This document shows, piece after piece, positions 1 to 9,011 of a stretch of 35,315 nucleotides of DNA (position 1 is its first letter; each line of letters starts with the position of its first letter). The notes beneath the pieces are model-generated. The model saw nothing but the letters and a program-made list of their open reading frames with translations. It made no database searches and was not told where the DNA came from. Both the position numbers and the translations under genes were made by a program. The DNA is from Verrucomicrobia bacterium UBA3841 (GTDB lineage: Bacteria; Verrucomicrobiota; Kiritimatiellia; RFP12; UBA1067), in assembly GCA_002392765.1 (NCBI GenBank), contig DGHT01000012.1, positions 1 through 35,315 on the forward strand, read 5' to 3'.

Positions 1-1
1 G

Positions 2-190
2 AAAAATGAAGTGGCAAAGTCGGGTCTCCGCGCAGACGGCGTGCACGCCGTTCTCGATCTTTCGGCGATTCCGGAAGGATCGTCGGGATCTGTTCACGTC
101 ATTCTCCGCGTGCGCGATTCCGGCACGCCGACTCTCTTCGCCTACCGCCGCGTGATAGTGGAGGTTGACATGGCTCCGCTATCATCTTGA
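2..190 (+). CDS. C-terminal end of an unidentified protein (partial)
   Basis: An open frame enters from the left edge and stops at TGA 188-190, giving about 62 residues that end in VEVDMAPLSS. The fragment has alternating hydrophobic residues (VHVILRVRDSG, then RRVIVEV), which suggests a beta-sandwich end domain, but it is too short to name a family. The upstream part lies outside the window. A decayed sequence with the same core (PTLFA followed by RR and I-V-x-V) lies at 3992-4055, just after the next gene, so this tail seems to have been copied locally. The frame assignment is fairly safe because it is open to the edge and its stop is followed by the promoter of the next gene. Confidence 0.55.
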   Translation, partial: KNEVAKSGLRADGVHAVLDLSAIPEGSSGSVHVILRVRDSGTPTLFAYRRVIVEVDMAPLSS

Positions 191-221
191 CGGGTGATAC
201 CGCGTGACGGGCGCCGTTTGA

Positions 222-227
222 TATAAT
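222..227 (+). promoter_or_regulatory. Probable -10 box (TATAAT) of the beta-helix protein gene
   Basis: A perfect TATAAT lies 42 bases before the ATG at 270. No good -35 hexamer is seen 16-18 bases upstream. TTGACG at 187-192 is too far away, so the promoter may need an activator. The leader between the box and the start is A-rich and contains GAAAGG at 256-261, a suitably spaced ribosome binding site. Confidence 0.5.
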
Positions 228-269
228 AAATCCGAAACTTGAAAAAAAAGAAACCGAAAGGCGATACAC

Positions 270-3200
270 ATGAAACATCATCAGTTTGCTGGTTCTGTTT
301 TCGTTTCCATCGCGCTTGCAGCCACGGCTGCGTCTGCTGGCGTGACCGAATGGACAGGTGAGAACGGCACCTCGATAGCGACAGGTGCCAACTGGACCAC
401 TCACGAAAACGGCGACAACATATATCTCGTGAACTCGTCGAACGCCGCGGCGCTTGGCGACGAAGAATCGTTCGACGCCGGCGGGAAAGTCTTCTACGTC
501 GGTCGCGGATATGCCAAGAACGACCAAGGCGAGTGGGGCGACGGCACAGAATACGACAAGGGCGCGACGCTGAATATCAGCGGCGGCTTGTTCACGTCAT
601 CTACCAATGTCTGGGTCGGAGGCGTTTGTTCCGATTTCATGGACTGCATCCTCAACATATCTGGCGGCGAAATGCGCGTCTTCGAACTGTTCACAGGAAA
701 TTGCGCGTCCAATGCCGACAGGATTGGTCGCCCAAAAGTGAACGCCATCTATCTTTCCGGCGGAACGCTTGCCACAGAGGGCGATATGCAGCTTGGCGAT
801 TATTGGGGGTCCACAAATACGCTTGTGCAGACGGGCGGCACGTTCCAGCCGGGAAGCGGCGAAGGCAACCACTGGTTCAGAATCGGGCAAAGCGGCAAGG
901 CCACTTACGACTTCAATGACGGCATATTCGTTCCGCCGAACGAGGTGGGCGTGGGCATGTATCCAGGGTCAAAGGGCGTATTCAATATCAACAAGAATGT
1001 TGCGCTCAAGACGACGCATGTCGGACGTGATGGCGGAACGGGTATTCTGAATGTGAAATCCGGCAAGACGACGCTAGATGCCGTCGTGCCCGACGAGCAA
1101 AATTGGTATCGCGGTCTGAATCTTGGTTGGGAGAACGGTTCCAAAGGATACATGAACATTGCTGAAGGAGCAGAGTTCGAGACTGTCGCACGGGAGTCCG
1201 GCTACGCGAACCTCATACGCATCGGTACTCACGGCGGTTCATACGGCGAATTGAACGTTCGCGGCACTTTGACTTACAATCATGCAGATGGACTCGAGGT
1301 CGGGCATGCAGATTTCAACAACGAGAACGGAACTTTTGCCGAAGGGGTGCTGAACAACTGGGGTACGATCAAGGTAACGACTGGATTGAGCATTGCCGCC
1401 GGACGCGGCTCAAAGGGAACTGCATGTTTTCACAACGGTTCTGTCGTCTGCGATAAGTATGTCCATGTTGGAGCTTCTGACAATGCAGTCGGAATGCTTT
1501 CGGTGACCGGCGGGACATTCAAGACCGTCTGCGACGGCTGGTGGCCGGGCGGACTCACTATTGGCTGGGGCTCCTCGACTGGAACGATGAAGGTCGCGCG
1601 TGATGCGGACGTTGAGATCATCGGCGGTCTTTTCATTGGCAGGGATTCTGGTTCCAATGGCACATTTGAAATGTCTGGCGGCAAAGTTAACGTTCATGAG
1701 TGGAACGGTGGCATAAATATCGGGGTTGAGAGCGGTTCACATGGCAGTGCTACTATTTCGGGCGGCGAGTTCAAGTCTGCCAGCGTTGCAATAGGCGAGA
1801 AAGGCTCTGGCTCTCTTACGGTCTCTGGCGGGAAAGTCGATTTCGGCGTGTATACGTGGGACAACTTGAGGCTTGGGGTCAGCTATGGCAGCGAAGGATT
1901 CTTCCATCTCATGGACGGCGAGGTAAACGTTTCAGGCGGTATTTCAATCGGATGCTCGAACGGCGTTGGCAGGCTTGTCATGGACGGAGGAAAACTCAAG
2001 TGTGCCGAACATTTTGGATTCAACGACAACGAATTCAGCGAGGTGACAGGCAGCGAGGCGTTTCTCAACGGCGGTGAGCTTTGGGCGGATTACATCAGCA
2101 TCCGCTCGCAGAAGCCTACTTCAACCGCGACGCTTAATTGGAACGGCTGTGTCATGGCAACGACGGGCGTGCGCGACTGGGACGATCAGATACTGCCTGC
2201 GGACGAGCGCTTGACCGTCAACGTCCTCGACCGGGGAATGATCATAGTCGCGACGAACAAGAATATCAAGATAGGCCATCCGCTTTCAGGCCGCGGAGCG
2301 TTCGTGAAACGCGGGCCGAACGATCTCATCCTCGAAGGAGAAGTCAGCCTTGCTCGCGGATTCAGAGTAGAGGAAGGCAAACTGGCCATCGAATCTGGGA
2401 AAATCGCGCGCACGAACTTCAAGGAGATTTTAGTGGCCGATGGTTGCGAGCTTGACCTTGGCGGAGCGGAAGTCACTGTTGCAAAATACACCGTGGCCGG
2501 CGTGGAGAAGGCGGCAGGAGACTATCAAGAGCAAAACGGAACCATCCATGTCATGTCGCAAGCGCAGCAGGCGCCAGTGACGGCGGTCTGGAGCAATGCG
2601 GCTGGAGACGGCGATGCAGCGAATCCCGGCAACTGGAGCGGACTTTTGACGGCAGATGGCATAGAACTTTTCGACGTGCTTCCAACCGAGGCCACCGACG
2701 TGAAGATTCCTTCAAACCTCGTTCGTCCCGACATGTCCGGTCTGGCGGTAAAGAGCGTGACACTCGTTGTCTCTGGTAATGTCTCGCTTCGCGGCGATTG
2801 CACTGTGCCGGCGATTGTGAAGTCGGCGAAGGCCTGGTACGACTTTGACGATTCGGCGTCCGTCACGATGGAAGGCGGCATTCCCGTCGGCGTGGCGAAC
2901 AAGGGAACGGCTGGCAATGCGCTTGATTTGGAGCTTTTTCACAAGGAGGCGACTTCACGCAAGCCGGCTTACGGCCTGTCATCGCGCTACGGCCGCGATG
3001 TCATGTCGTTCACGAACTCGTACGGTTTCGTTTCTAAGAATGCGGCGGGAATCGTCGGCGACGCCGACCGCACGCTCGTCGCCGTTAGCCTGCGCATAAG
3101 GAATACTTATCCCGCGTTCGATGGTGGCACGCCGAAAGAAGGCACGTATGAGGAGCAGATGTTCCCGCTCGGCATTGAGAAAGTCGGTGGCAACTGGCAG

Positions 3201-3986
3201 TCCGGCGAGTTCCGCCTCGGACAGTGGGCGGGAAGCTCGAACCTGGATTACGACGATTCCACTGTCACGAGACCGGATTGGTCGACGCAAGCGCTTCAGG
3301 GTCTTCGCAATATTGATCCCGACGAGTATGCGATTTGGGCGATGTCGTCTGCGGAAAAGACGGTGAGCGGCAGCGTCATGACGGAATCGCACGGTGTCGA
3401 AAATGCGACTTCGGTCACCGTCGGCAGCAATGGAACGTTGGAAGAGGCAAGGCTCTTTGTCGGCATGCGGCAGCTGTACGATTCTCCGAGCGCGGGCGAG
3501 CTCGCCGAGGCGATGATGTTCAACAAGGCGCTGAGCGATGAAGAGCTTTCTGCCGTGCGGGCATATCTGCGCACAAAGTGGTTCACGCCGTTCGACGGCA
3601 CGACGGTTCCTTCAAATATAGCGCTCGAGAACAATGCGCGCCTCGACTTCGGCGGCGGCAGCTGGACGTTCGACAAGATCACGGGTGCCGGAACGATCGG
3701 CAATGCCAATGTCACCGTCGAAGACAGCGTCGAGCCCGGTCTCTTTGTGGAAGGAACGGTGGACTTCGGTGACAATGCGGGCTTTGATTTCTCGTCGATC
3801 CATGAAAAGCCGGATCCAGGCGTCATTGTGCTGCTGACCTGCACTGGGTTCACGGGCGAGGCGGCCATAAAGAACTGGAACTTCCCAAGCCAGTCGATCA
3901 GACTGCGCACCGTAGACAACAACAACGGGACGGTCTCGGTTGTCGCCGTCATCAGAAACAGGGCTATGATGATAATAGTGCGCTGA
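270..3986 (+). CDS. Giant exported beta-helix / LamG-like surface protein
   Basis: This 1238-residue protein starts with a clear signal peptide (basic MKHH, hydrophobic core, A-S-A before residue 24). Residues about 80-720 are short glycine-rich repeats of the type L-N-I-S-G-G-x-F followed by V-x-V-G, with related forms such as LSVTGGTF, SATISGGEF and GSLTVSGGKV. These resemble the autotransporter-associated beta strand repeats that build right-handed beta-helices in PVC-group surface proteins. Residues about 853-1105 form a concanavalin/LamG-like module starting AKAWYDFDDS and ending LSDEELSAVRAYLRTKWF, the usual end of such modules. No beta-barrel translocator follows. The protein ends in the short tail NRAMMIIVR, which resembles the tail of the LamG protein at 20149. 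A structural or glycan-binding surface role is inferred. No catalytic residues are recognised. Confidence 0.8.
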   Translation: MKHHQFAGSVFVSIALAATAASAGVTEWTGENGTSIATGANWTTHENGDNIYLVNSSNAAALGDEESFDAGGKVFYVGRGYAKNDQGEWGDGTEYDKGATLNISGGLFTSSTNVWVGGVCSDFMDCILNISGGEMRVFELFTGNCASNADRIGRPKVNAIYLSGGTLATEGDMQLGDYWGSTNTLVQTGGTFQPGSGEGNHWFRIGQSGKATYDFNDGIFVPPNEVGVGMYPGSKGVFNINKNVALKTTHVGRDGGTGILNVKSGKTTLDAVVPDEQNWYRGLNLGWENGSKGYMNIAEGAEFETVARESGYANLIRIGTHGGSYGELNVRGTLTYNHADGLEVGHADFNNENGTFAEGVLNNWGTIKVTTGLSIAAGRGSKGTACFHNGSVVCDKYVHVGASDNAVGMLSVTGGTFKTVCDGWWPGGLTIGWGSSTGTMKVARDADVEIIGGLFIGRDSGSNGTFEMSGGKVNVHEWNGGINIGVESGSHGSATISGGEFKSASVAIGEKGSGSLTVSGGKVDFGVYTWDNLRLGVSYGSEGFFHLMDGEVNVSGGISIGCSNGVGRLVMDGGKLKCAEHFGFNDNEFSEVTGSEAFLNGGELWADYISIRSQKPTSTATLNWNGCVMATTGVRDWDDQILPADERLTVNVLDRGMIIVATNKNIKIGHPLSGRGAFVKRGPNDLILEGEVSLARGFRVEEGKLAIESGKIARTNFKEILVADGCELDLGGAEVTVAKYTVAGVEKAAGDYQEQNGTIHVMSQAQQAPVTAVWSNAAGDGDAANPGNWSGLLTADGIELFDVLPTEATDVKIPSNLVRPDMSGLAVKSVTLVVSGNVSLRGDCTVPAIVKSAKAWYDFDDSASVTMEGGIPVGVANKGTAGNALDLELFHKEATSRKPAYGLSSRYGRDVMSFTNSYGFVSKNAAGIVGDADRTLVAVSLRIRNTYPAFDGGTPKEGTYEEQMFPLGIEKVGGNWQSGEFRLGQWAGSSNLDYDDSTVTRPDWSTQALQGLRNIDPDEYAIWAMSSAEKTVSGSVMTESHGVENATSVTVGSNGTLEEARLFVGMRQLYDSPSAGELAEAMMFNKALSDEELSAVRAYLRTKWFTPFDGTTVPSNIALENNARLDFGGGSWTFDKITGAGTIGNANVTVEDSVEPGLFVEGTVDFGDNAGFDFSSIHEKPDPGVIVLLTCTGFTGEAAIKNWNFPSQSIRLRTVDNNNGTVSVVAVIRNRAMMIIVR

Positions 3987-3991
3987 CGCTA

Positions 3992-4055
3992 CAGGCGGTG
4001 GTGAAATTGCCGGTGCTCCGACTCTTTTCGCACGCCGCCTAGCGATTGTCAATGT
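3992..4055 (+). pseudogene. Decayed remnant of the tail of the gene at 2-190
   Basis: In the frame read from about 3992 the DNA encodes G-A-P-T-L-F-A-R-R-L-A-I-V-N-V. This matches the tail of the first gene (G-T-P-T-L-F-A-Y-R-R-V-I-V-E-V), with one residue missing between A and R. The match includes nucleotide identity around CCGACTCT. The frame just upstream of it is full of stops (TGA, TGA, TAA, TAG at about 3967-3980), so it is not expressed as part of a longer protein. It is best read as a leftover of a local duplication. Confidence 0.4.
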
Positions 4056-4133
4056 CCGTTGTTTGTGTTCATTGCGAATGGTTGCGTTCATATATCATCC
4101 GACAAGGTGATGGTGTCATATCGGTATATGTGA

Positions 4134-4139
4134 TAGAAT
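4134..4139 (+). promoter_or_regulatory. -10 box (TAGAAT) abutting the GH5 start codon
   Basis: TAGAAT lies only 7 bases before the ATG at 4147, which would place transcription start at or next to the start codon. No Shine-Dalgarno sequence is present. The same 13-base string GTGATAGAATATT occurs at the GH20 promoter (13384-13396). The -35 region is poor (TGGTGT at 17 bases). Confidence 0.45.
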
Positions 4140-4146
4140 ATTGCCA

Positions 4147-5310
4147 ATGAAAAGCAAATTCGCCATCGCACTTTCCGTCTGTGCGTTCGCCTGCGCGATG
4201 CGGCTTTTTGCGGCTGCGCCGTTCTCGCGCAGCGCGACGGAGTTCGTGAAGGACATAGCGCTGGGCATAAACATCGGCAACACGCTGGACTGCCCGAGCG
4301 GTAACGAGACGGAGTGGGGAAACCGACCGGTGACCCGAAGCCTCCTGCGGCTGTACAAGGCGAAGGGCGTAAACGCCGTCCGACTGCCGGTGACGTGGCG
4401 GCGTCAATTCAGCGTGGACGATCCGAAGCACGAGATACGCCCGGTGTTCCTCGACCGCGTGCAGGAAGTAGTCGACATGTGCATCGCGGAAGGCTTCGTC
4501 ACGATTCTCGACATCCACCACGACGGAGGAAGCGAAGGCTGGCCCGAGGAGTGGCTGACGATCGACGGCGTAAACGAAGATCGTGCCAACCAGGTGCTTG
4601 CGGACCTGTGGCGTCAGATCGCGACGCGATTCAGGAACTACGGCGAGAAGCTCGTTTTCGAGGGGTTTAACGAAATCCGCAAGGCGAAGAGCCATCCAGG
4701 GCCGGACGGAGGCGAGGAGGGGAAGGACGACTGGGGCGGCAAGCCTCTCTACTGCAAGACGGTCAACCGCTATGCGAAGACGTTCTACGACACGGTGCGC
4801 GCGACGGGCGGCAACAACGCGAAACGTTATCTCGTCATTCCGACATACGCAGCGACGGGACACGAGCCGTCGTGTCTCGCGTGGGAGCATCCGAACCCGT
4901 CCGACAACCACGTGATGGTCGATCTTCATATATACGAACCCGGGTGGTTCTGCCTCTGGGGAGACAGCGCGGAATACAAGCGCGAGGAATTCCAGAATCG
5001 CCTTGCCGAAGTTTTCGAGCAGCACAAGCGCATATTCATCGACAAGGGCGTTCCGATTGTCTGCGGCGAGGTTAACGCCGAGCGGCGGTACCACGGCGGC
5101 GACAAGTCGAAGCCCAACGACGAAGACCGCGTGAAGTGGGCGAAGCACTTTGGATACGTCGCGCGCCGCTTTGGGTGTCCGTGCTTCATCTGGGAGCCGG
5201 GCGGCTACGAGGGAATGGGCCTCATCGACCGCGCGACGGTAGAGTGGTCCCATCCAGAGATAATCGACGCCTTCAACGTCGGCCGCAAGGCTGCGGACAA
5301 AAAGCGGTAG
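4147..5310 (+). CDS. Exported GH5 glycosidase (endoglucanase type)
   Basis: This 387-residue protein has an N-terminal signal peptide (MKSKFAIALSVCAFACAM, cleavage near FAA) and then a single GH5 TIM barrel. The family hallmarks appear in order: GINIGNTLD at the barrel entrance, VNAVRLPVTW, the DIHHDGG motif, the acid/base FEGFNE (Glu176), the LHIYEPGWF strand, and the nucleophile PIVCGE (Glu308). Near the C-terminus, CFIWEPGGYEGMGLID supplies the conserved Trp region. Length is normal for a single-domain enzyme, with no binding module. GH5 members cut beta-1,4-glucans, mannans or xylans, and the exact substrate cannot be told from sequence. A TTG at 4141 in frame is possible, but the ATG at 4147 gives a better signal peptide. 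The gene appears to stand alone. Confidence 0.9.
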   Translation: MKSKFAIALSVCAFACAMRLFAAAPFSRSATEFVKDIALGINIGNTLDCPSGNETEWGNRPVTRSLLRLYKAKGVNAVRLPVTWRRQFSVDDPKHEIRPVFLDRVQEVVDMCIAEGFVTILDIHHDGGSEGWPEEWLTIDGVNEDRANQVLADLWRQIATRFRNYGEKLVFEGFNEIRKAKSHPGPDGGEEGKDDWGGKPLYCKTVNRYAKTFYDTVRATGGNNAKRYLVIPTYAATGHEPSCLAWEHPNPSDNHVMVDLHIYEPGWFCLWGDSAEYKREEFQNRLAEVFEQHKRIFIDKGVPIVCGEVNAERRYHGGDKSKPNDEDRVKWAKHFGYVARRFGCPCFIWEPGGYEGMGLIDRATVEWSHPEIIDAFNVGRKAADKKR

Positions 5311-5673
5311 ATTCGCGGGATGCGAGTCGATTGCAATTCGAAAGGTAGTCCAATTGGGGGATGGCGGAGGGGGCGCATTTGATGAAATTTTGAGGTAACA
5401 GTGCATTGTAAGCAAACAGGATGGGCCGCGCGCTCGGCATTCTGCGCCGCTGAGGGGCCGGCACTGAGAAACCGCGTCCATCTGGGCTTCTTGGCCCTGT
5501 TTGCCTGCTTCTCCGCCCCTGACAAGGGATATTTTTGGCGTTTGGCATCATTTTCGATGCGGATATACGGGAAGAAGGGATTTGCCAATTGTGACCCTTT
5601 TGGGTGATGGCGGCATCGCCGCGATTATGCTATACTATTACACAAACTTGGAAAGGGGAAAGGAACATAGAAG
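5311..5673 (+). other. 363-bp intergenic region, no supported gene
   Basis: The stretch between the GH5 stop and the symporter start contains a 68-codon frame at 5401-5607 with no ribosome binding site, no recognisable domain and open frames on the other strand too, so I do not call it a gene. No stem-loop followed by a T-run was found to serve as a terminator for the GH5 gene. The right end carries the promoter of the arabinose-type operon. Confidence 0.5.
5610..5636 (+). promoter_or_regulatory. Promoter region with operator-like palindrome for the symporter operon
   Basis: A -10-like TATACT is at 5631-5636, followed 38 bases later by the ATG at 5674 with GAAAGG-type ribosome binding sequences in between. 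No -35 hexamer is recognisable. At that place sits a perfect GCGGC-ATC-GCCGC palindrome (5610-5622). A palindrome over a missing -35 suggests control by a DNA-binding regulator, which fits an inducible sugar operon. The regulator gene is not in the window. Confidence 0.45.
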
Positions 5674-7416
5674 ATGCTGACATGGATTGATTGGCTTATG
5701 ATACTCGGCTACTTCGCCGTACTTGCGGGAGTGGTCGCATTCTCGCTGAAGCGCAACAAGATCGAGTCGGAGAAGGATCTTTTCCTCGGCGGGCGCAGCG
5801 TGGGCTGGCTCGCGATCGGCGCGTCGATATTCGCGGCGAACATCGGCTCCGAGCATCTTATAGGTCTTGCGGGATCCGGCGCCGTGGCGGGCCTGTCGCA
5901 GTCCCACTGGGAATTCCACGCATGGGTGCTCGTCATGATGAGCTGGGTGTTCCTCCCGTTCTACTACAATTCGGGCGTATCGACGATGCCTGAATTTCTG
6001 GAGCGGCGTTTCGGCGCGAAGGCAAGATGGATACTCTCCCTGGTCTCGCTGGCCGCGTACGTTCTAACCAAGATATCCGTTACCGTTTACGCCGGCGCGG
6101 TATTCTTCAAGGTCATGATGCCCGAAATGCAGATTACCGTAGGGAGCACGGTCGTAAGCTCCTTCTGGATAGGCGCGGTTACGACCGTCGTTCTCGCCGG
6201 CCTGTATTCGTCCATCGGCGGACTTTCGGCGGTCGTCTACACCGATCTCGTGCAGACGGGCATCATCCTTGCGGGTACGCTGTCCGTCACTTGCTTCGCG
6301 CTCTACCACCTCGGGCACTCCGGCGCCGTCCTTCCTGACGGACAGACGGCGCAGAGCATCTGCGACGGCTGGCAGGTTCTCAAAACCACGATCAAGTCGA
6401 CGGGCAACACCGAGGCATTCGGCCTTTGGCACTCCCTTTCGCACAAGGCGTTTCCGTGGCTCGGCGTCGTGGTGGCTTCGGCGACGATCGGCGTTTGGTA
6501 CTGGTGCACCGACCAGTTCATCATCCAGCGCACTCTTGCGGCGAAGGACATGACGAACGCCAGGCGCGGCGCGATCTGGGGCGGGTTCCTCAAGCTCGCG
6601 CCGGTGTTCCTCTTCCTCGTCCCCGGCATGCTCGGCTTCGCGCTGCACCACAACCACGTCCAGATCGGCGCGACGACGTTCGCGATTCCGCTCAAGGAGA
6701 GCGGGGAGCTGAACGGAGACACGGTGTTCCCGACGCTCGTGCAGACGCTCCTCCCGGTCGGCTTCCGCGGACTCGTCGTCGCCGGCATGATCGCGGCGCT
6801 TATGAGCTCGCTCGCGTCCCTGTTCAACTCCGTCTCGACACTGTTCACCGTGGACGTCTACCAGAAACTCAAGCCGGAGACCCCGCAGAAGAAGCTGGTT
6901 GCCGTCGGACGCGCGACTACCGTGACGATGACGCTGCTGGGTCTGCTGTGGCTTCCGATCATGAAGGCGATTTCCGGCGGCGGGCTCTACCAGTACATCC
7001 AGTCGGTGCAGGCGTTCCTCGCCCCGCCGATCGTCGCCGTGTTCATCACCGGCCTTGTGTGGAAGCGCATGAACCTGCGCGGCGCGTGCTGGGGCCTCGG
7101 GCTCGGCTTCATCCTCGGCATGGCGAAGCTCGCCGCGAACGCCATCTGGGGCTCCCCGGCGGAGGCGGCGTTCATCCAGGATTTCTATTTCTCCGGCATC
7201 CTGCTCGCTGCGTCGTTCGCCATCGTCGTAGTCGCGTCGCTTACGGCTCCAGCGCCCGACAAGGCGCATCTCGACGGACTCAACTTCAGCTGCCTGTCGC
7301 CCGAATACAGGAAGGCGAACCGCGCGTCCTGGAACTGGGTCGACGTCGTGGCGTCCATAGTCGTCGTCGGCTGCGTGATCGCCGCCTACGCCTACTTCTG
7401 GACCTGGCTCTACTAG
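5674..7416 (+). CDS. Sodium:solute symporter (SSS family), probable pentose importer
   Basis: This is a 580-residue integral membrane protein with about 14 hydrophobic segments. The N-terminus (WIDWLMILGYFAVLAGVVAF), FLGGRSVGWLAIGASIFAAN and especially NIGSEHLIGLAGSGA are signatures of the SGLT-type branch of the solute:sodium symporter family. WYWCTDQFIIQR in the middle is also typical of sugar-transporting members. It would import a monosaccharide with sodium across the inner membrane. It is the first gene of a tight run with kinase, isomerase and epimerase (36, 2 and 28 bases between them), so L-arabinose or a related pentose is the likely cargo. The specificity is inferred from context, not from residues. 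Confidence 0.92.
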   Translation: MLTWIDWLMILGYFAVLAGVVAFSLKRNKIESEKDLFLGGRSVGWLAIGASIFAANIGSEHLIGLAGSGAVAGLSQSHWEFHAWVLVMMSWVFLPFYYNSGVSTMPEFLERRFGAKARWILSLVSLAAYVLTKISVTVYAGAVFFKVMMPEMQITVGSTVVSSFWIGAVTTVVLAGLYSSIGGLSAVVYTDLVQTGIILAGTLSVTCFALYHLGHSGAVLPDGQTAQSICDGWQVLKTTIKSTGNTEAFGLWHSLSHKAFPWLGVVVASATIGVWYWCTDQFIIQRTLAAKDMTNARRGAIWGGFLKLAPVFLFLVPGMLGFALHHNHVQIGATTFAIPLKESGELNGDTVFPTLVQTLLPVGFRGLVVAGMIAALMSSLASLFNSVSTLFTVDVYQKLKPETPQKKLVAVGRATTVTMTLLGLLWLPIMKAISGGGLYQYIQSVQAFLAPPIVAVFITGLVWKRMNLRGACWGLGLGFILGMAKLAANAIWGSPAEAAFIQDFYFSGILLAASFAIVVVASLTAPAPDKAHLDGLNFSCLSPEYRKANRASWNWVDVVASIVVVGCVIAAYAYFWTWLY

Positions 7417-7452
7417 CAGCGGCCGCCGTTTGCAACGAAAGGAGAATCAAAC

Positions 7453-9009
7453 ATGGGAACAGCACTCGGAATAGAATTCGGATCGACCCGCATCAAGGCG
7501 GTTCTTGCCGACACGAACGGCAGGGTTCTGGCCGCCGGATCTTTCGCGTGGGAGAACAGGCTTCTTCCCGGAGGCGTGTGGAGCTACCGTCTCGACGACG
7601 CCGTCAAGGGCATGCAGTCGGCCTACGCCGAACTCAAAAAAGCGTACGCGAAGGCGACGGGAAAGAAACTTTCCGCGATCGACGCGATAGGAATATCCGG
7701 CATGATGCACGGCTATCTTCCGTTCGACGCGAAGGGCCGCCAGCTCGCCGAATTCCGCACGTGGCGCTGCACCGTAACCGCGCCCGCCGCGGAAAAACTC
7801 ACCAAAGCTTTCGGGTTCGCGATTCCGCAGCGCTGGAGCGTCGCCCACCTCTACCAGAGGATTCTCGACGGCGGCAGGGAGGTTGGGAACATCGCGTTCC
7901 TGACGACGCTTGCGGGGTGGATGCACTACCGTCTTACGGGCGAGAAGGTAATGGGTCTCGGCGAGGCCAGCGGAATGTTCCCGGTCGATTCCGCCGCAAA
8001 GGACTACGACGCGCGCATGCTCGGCATCTTCAACCGCCTGGTCGCGAAGAAGAAGTATCCGTGGAAACTGAAGGACATTCTTCCCAAGGCTCTTCCCGCC
8101 GGAGTTTCCGGCGGCCGGCTGACGGCCGAGGGCGCGAAGCTTCTCGACCCTTCTGGCGATCTCGCCCCCGGGTCCGTTTTCGCGCCGCCGGAAGGCGACG
8201 TCCAGACGGGCATGATCGCCACGAACGCAGTCGCGCCCGGCACTGCGAACGTGTCGGCCGGAACGAGCATATTCGCGGTAGTCATTCTCGAAAAGCCCCT
8301 CAAGCGCTGCTACAGCGAAATAGACATCGTCGCATCCCCCTCCGGGGCGCCGGCGGCGATGAGCCACGCGAACACCTGCACGAGCGACATCAACGCGTGG
8401 GTGAAGCTTCTCGGCGGAGACTACGACAGGCTGTTCAACGAGTCTCTCAAGGGTGACGCGGACTGCGGCGGCGTCGTCGCCGTTCCGTATCTTTCGGGCG
8501 AACCGATCGTCCACATGGACGAAGGGCGGCCTCTCGTGATCCGCGATCCCGACGCAAGATTCACTCTTGCGAACTTCATGCGTGCGAACATCTATTCCGC
8601 TTTCACGACAATGTGCATCGGCCTCGAGCTGCTCTTCGCGGAGGGCCTGAAGCTCAAGTCCGTGACGGGACACGGCGGGATATTCAAGACACCGAAGGTC
8701 GCCCAGCAGTATCTCGCCGACGCGCTTGCCGCGCCGGTCGGATGTCTTGCCACGGCGGGCGAGGGCGGAGCGTGGGGGATGGCGGTACTCGCCGCTTACG
8801 CGCTCGCGCAGAATTCCGCGGGGACGAAGAAAACGGCCCTCGAGACGTATCTCGCCAAAACCGTATTCAAGGGCGCGAAGGGATTGACGCTCAAGCCGTC
8901 CAAGGCGGGCGTCAAAGGGTTTGCGGAGTATCTTGCACGCTTCAAGGCCGCGCTGCCGTCCGTCGCAGCCGCCGTCAAACAGCAGACAATTCCATACAAG
9001 GAGAAATAA
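7453..9009 (+). CDS. FGGY-family carbohydrate kinase (ribulokinase-like role)
   Basis: This 518-residue kinase has the ASKHA fold. The phosphate-1 loop is GIEFGSTRIKAVLAD (residues about 5-19), the substrate loop includes GISGMMHGYLPFD, and the C-terminal ATP-binding half contains NVSAGTSIFAVV and GHGGIFKTP. A good ribosome binding site (GGAG, 7441-7444) precedes the ATG. It is shorter than classical AraB (about 560 residues) and does not look like it. The GSTRIKAVL start resembles a separate FGGY group that, as I recall, travels with FucI-type isomerases and AraD. From context it should phosphorylate L-ribulose, giving L-ribulose 5-phosphate for the epimerase two genes on. L-fuculose, L-xylulose or D-xylulose remain possible substrates. 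Confidence 0.85.
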   Translation: MGTALGIEFGSTRIKAVLADTNGRVLAAGSFAWENRLLPGGVWSYRLDDAVKGMQSAYAELKKAYAKATGKKLSAIDAIGISGMMHGYLPFDAKGRQLAEFRTWRCTVTAPAAEKLTKAFGFAIPQRWSVAHLYQRILDGGREVGNIAFLTTLAGWMHYRLTGEKVMGLGEASGMFPVDSAAKDYDARMLGIFNRLVAKKKYPWKLKDILPKALPAGVSGGRLTAEGAKLLDPSGDLAPGSVFAPPEGDVQTGMIATNAVAPGTANVSAGTSIFAVVILEKPLKRCYSEIDIVASPSGAPAAMSHANTCTSDINAWVKLLGGDYDRLFNESLKGDADCGGVVAVPYLSGEPIVHMDEGRPLVIRDPDARFTLANFMRANIYSAFTTMCIGLELLFAEGLKLKSVTGHGGIFKTPKVAQQYLADALAAPVGCLATAGEGGAWGMAVLAAYALAQNSAGTKKTALETYLAKTVFKGAKGLTLKPSKAGVKGFAEYLARFKAALPSVAAAVKQQTIPYKEK

Positions 9010-9011
9010 AA

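Noticed and set aside
5401..5607. 68-codon frame between GH5 and the symporter
   Set aside because: No ribosome binding site or recognisable domain, and the opposite strand is equally open. Left as intergenic.
6426..8456. 676-residue plus-strand frame crossing the symporter and kinase genes
   Set aside because: It is out of frame with both recognised genes, arginine-rich and without domains. It is a shadow.
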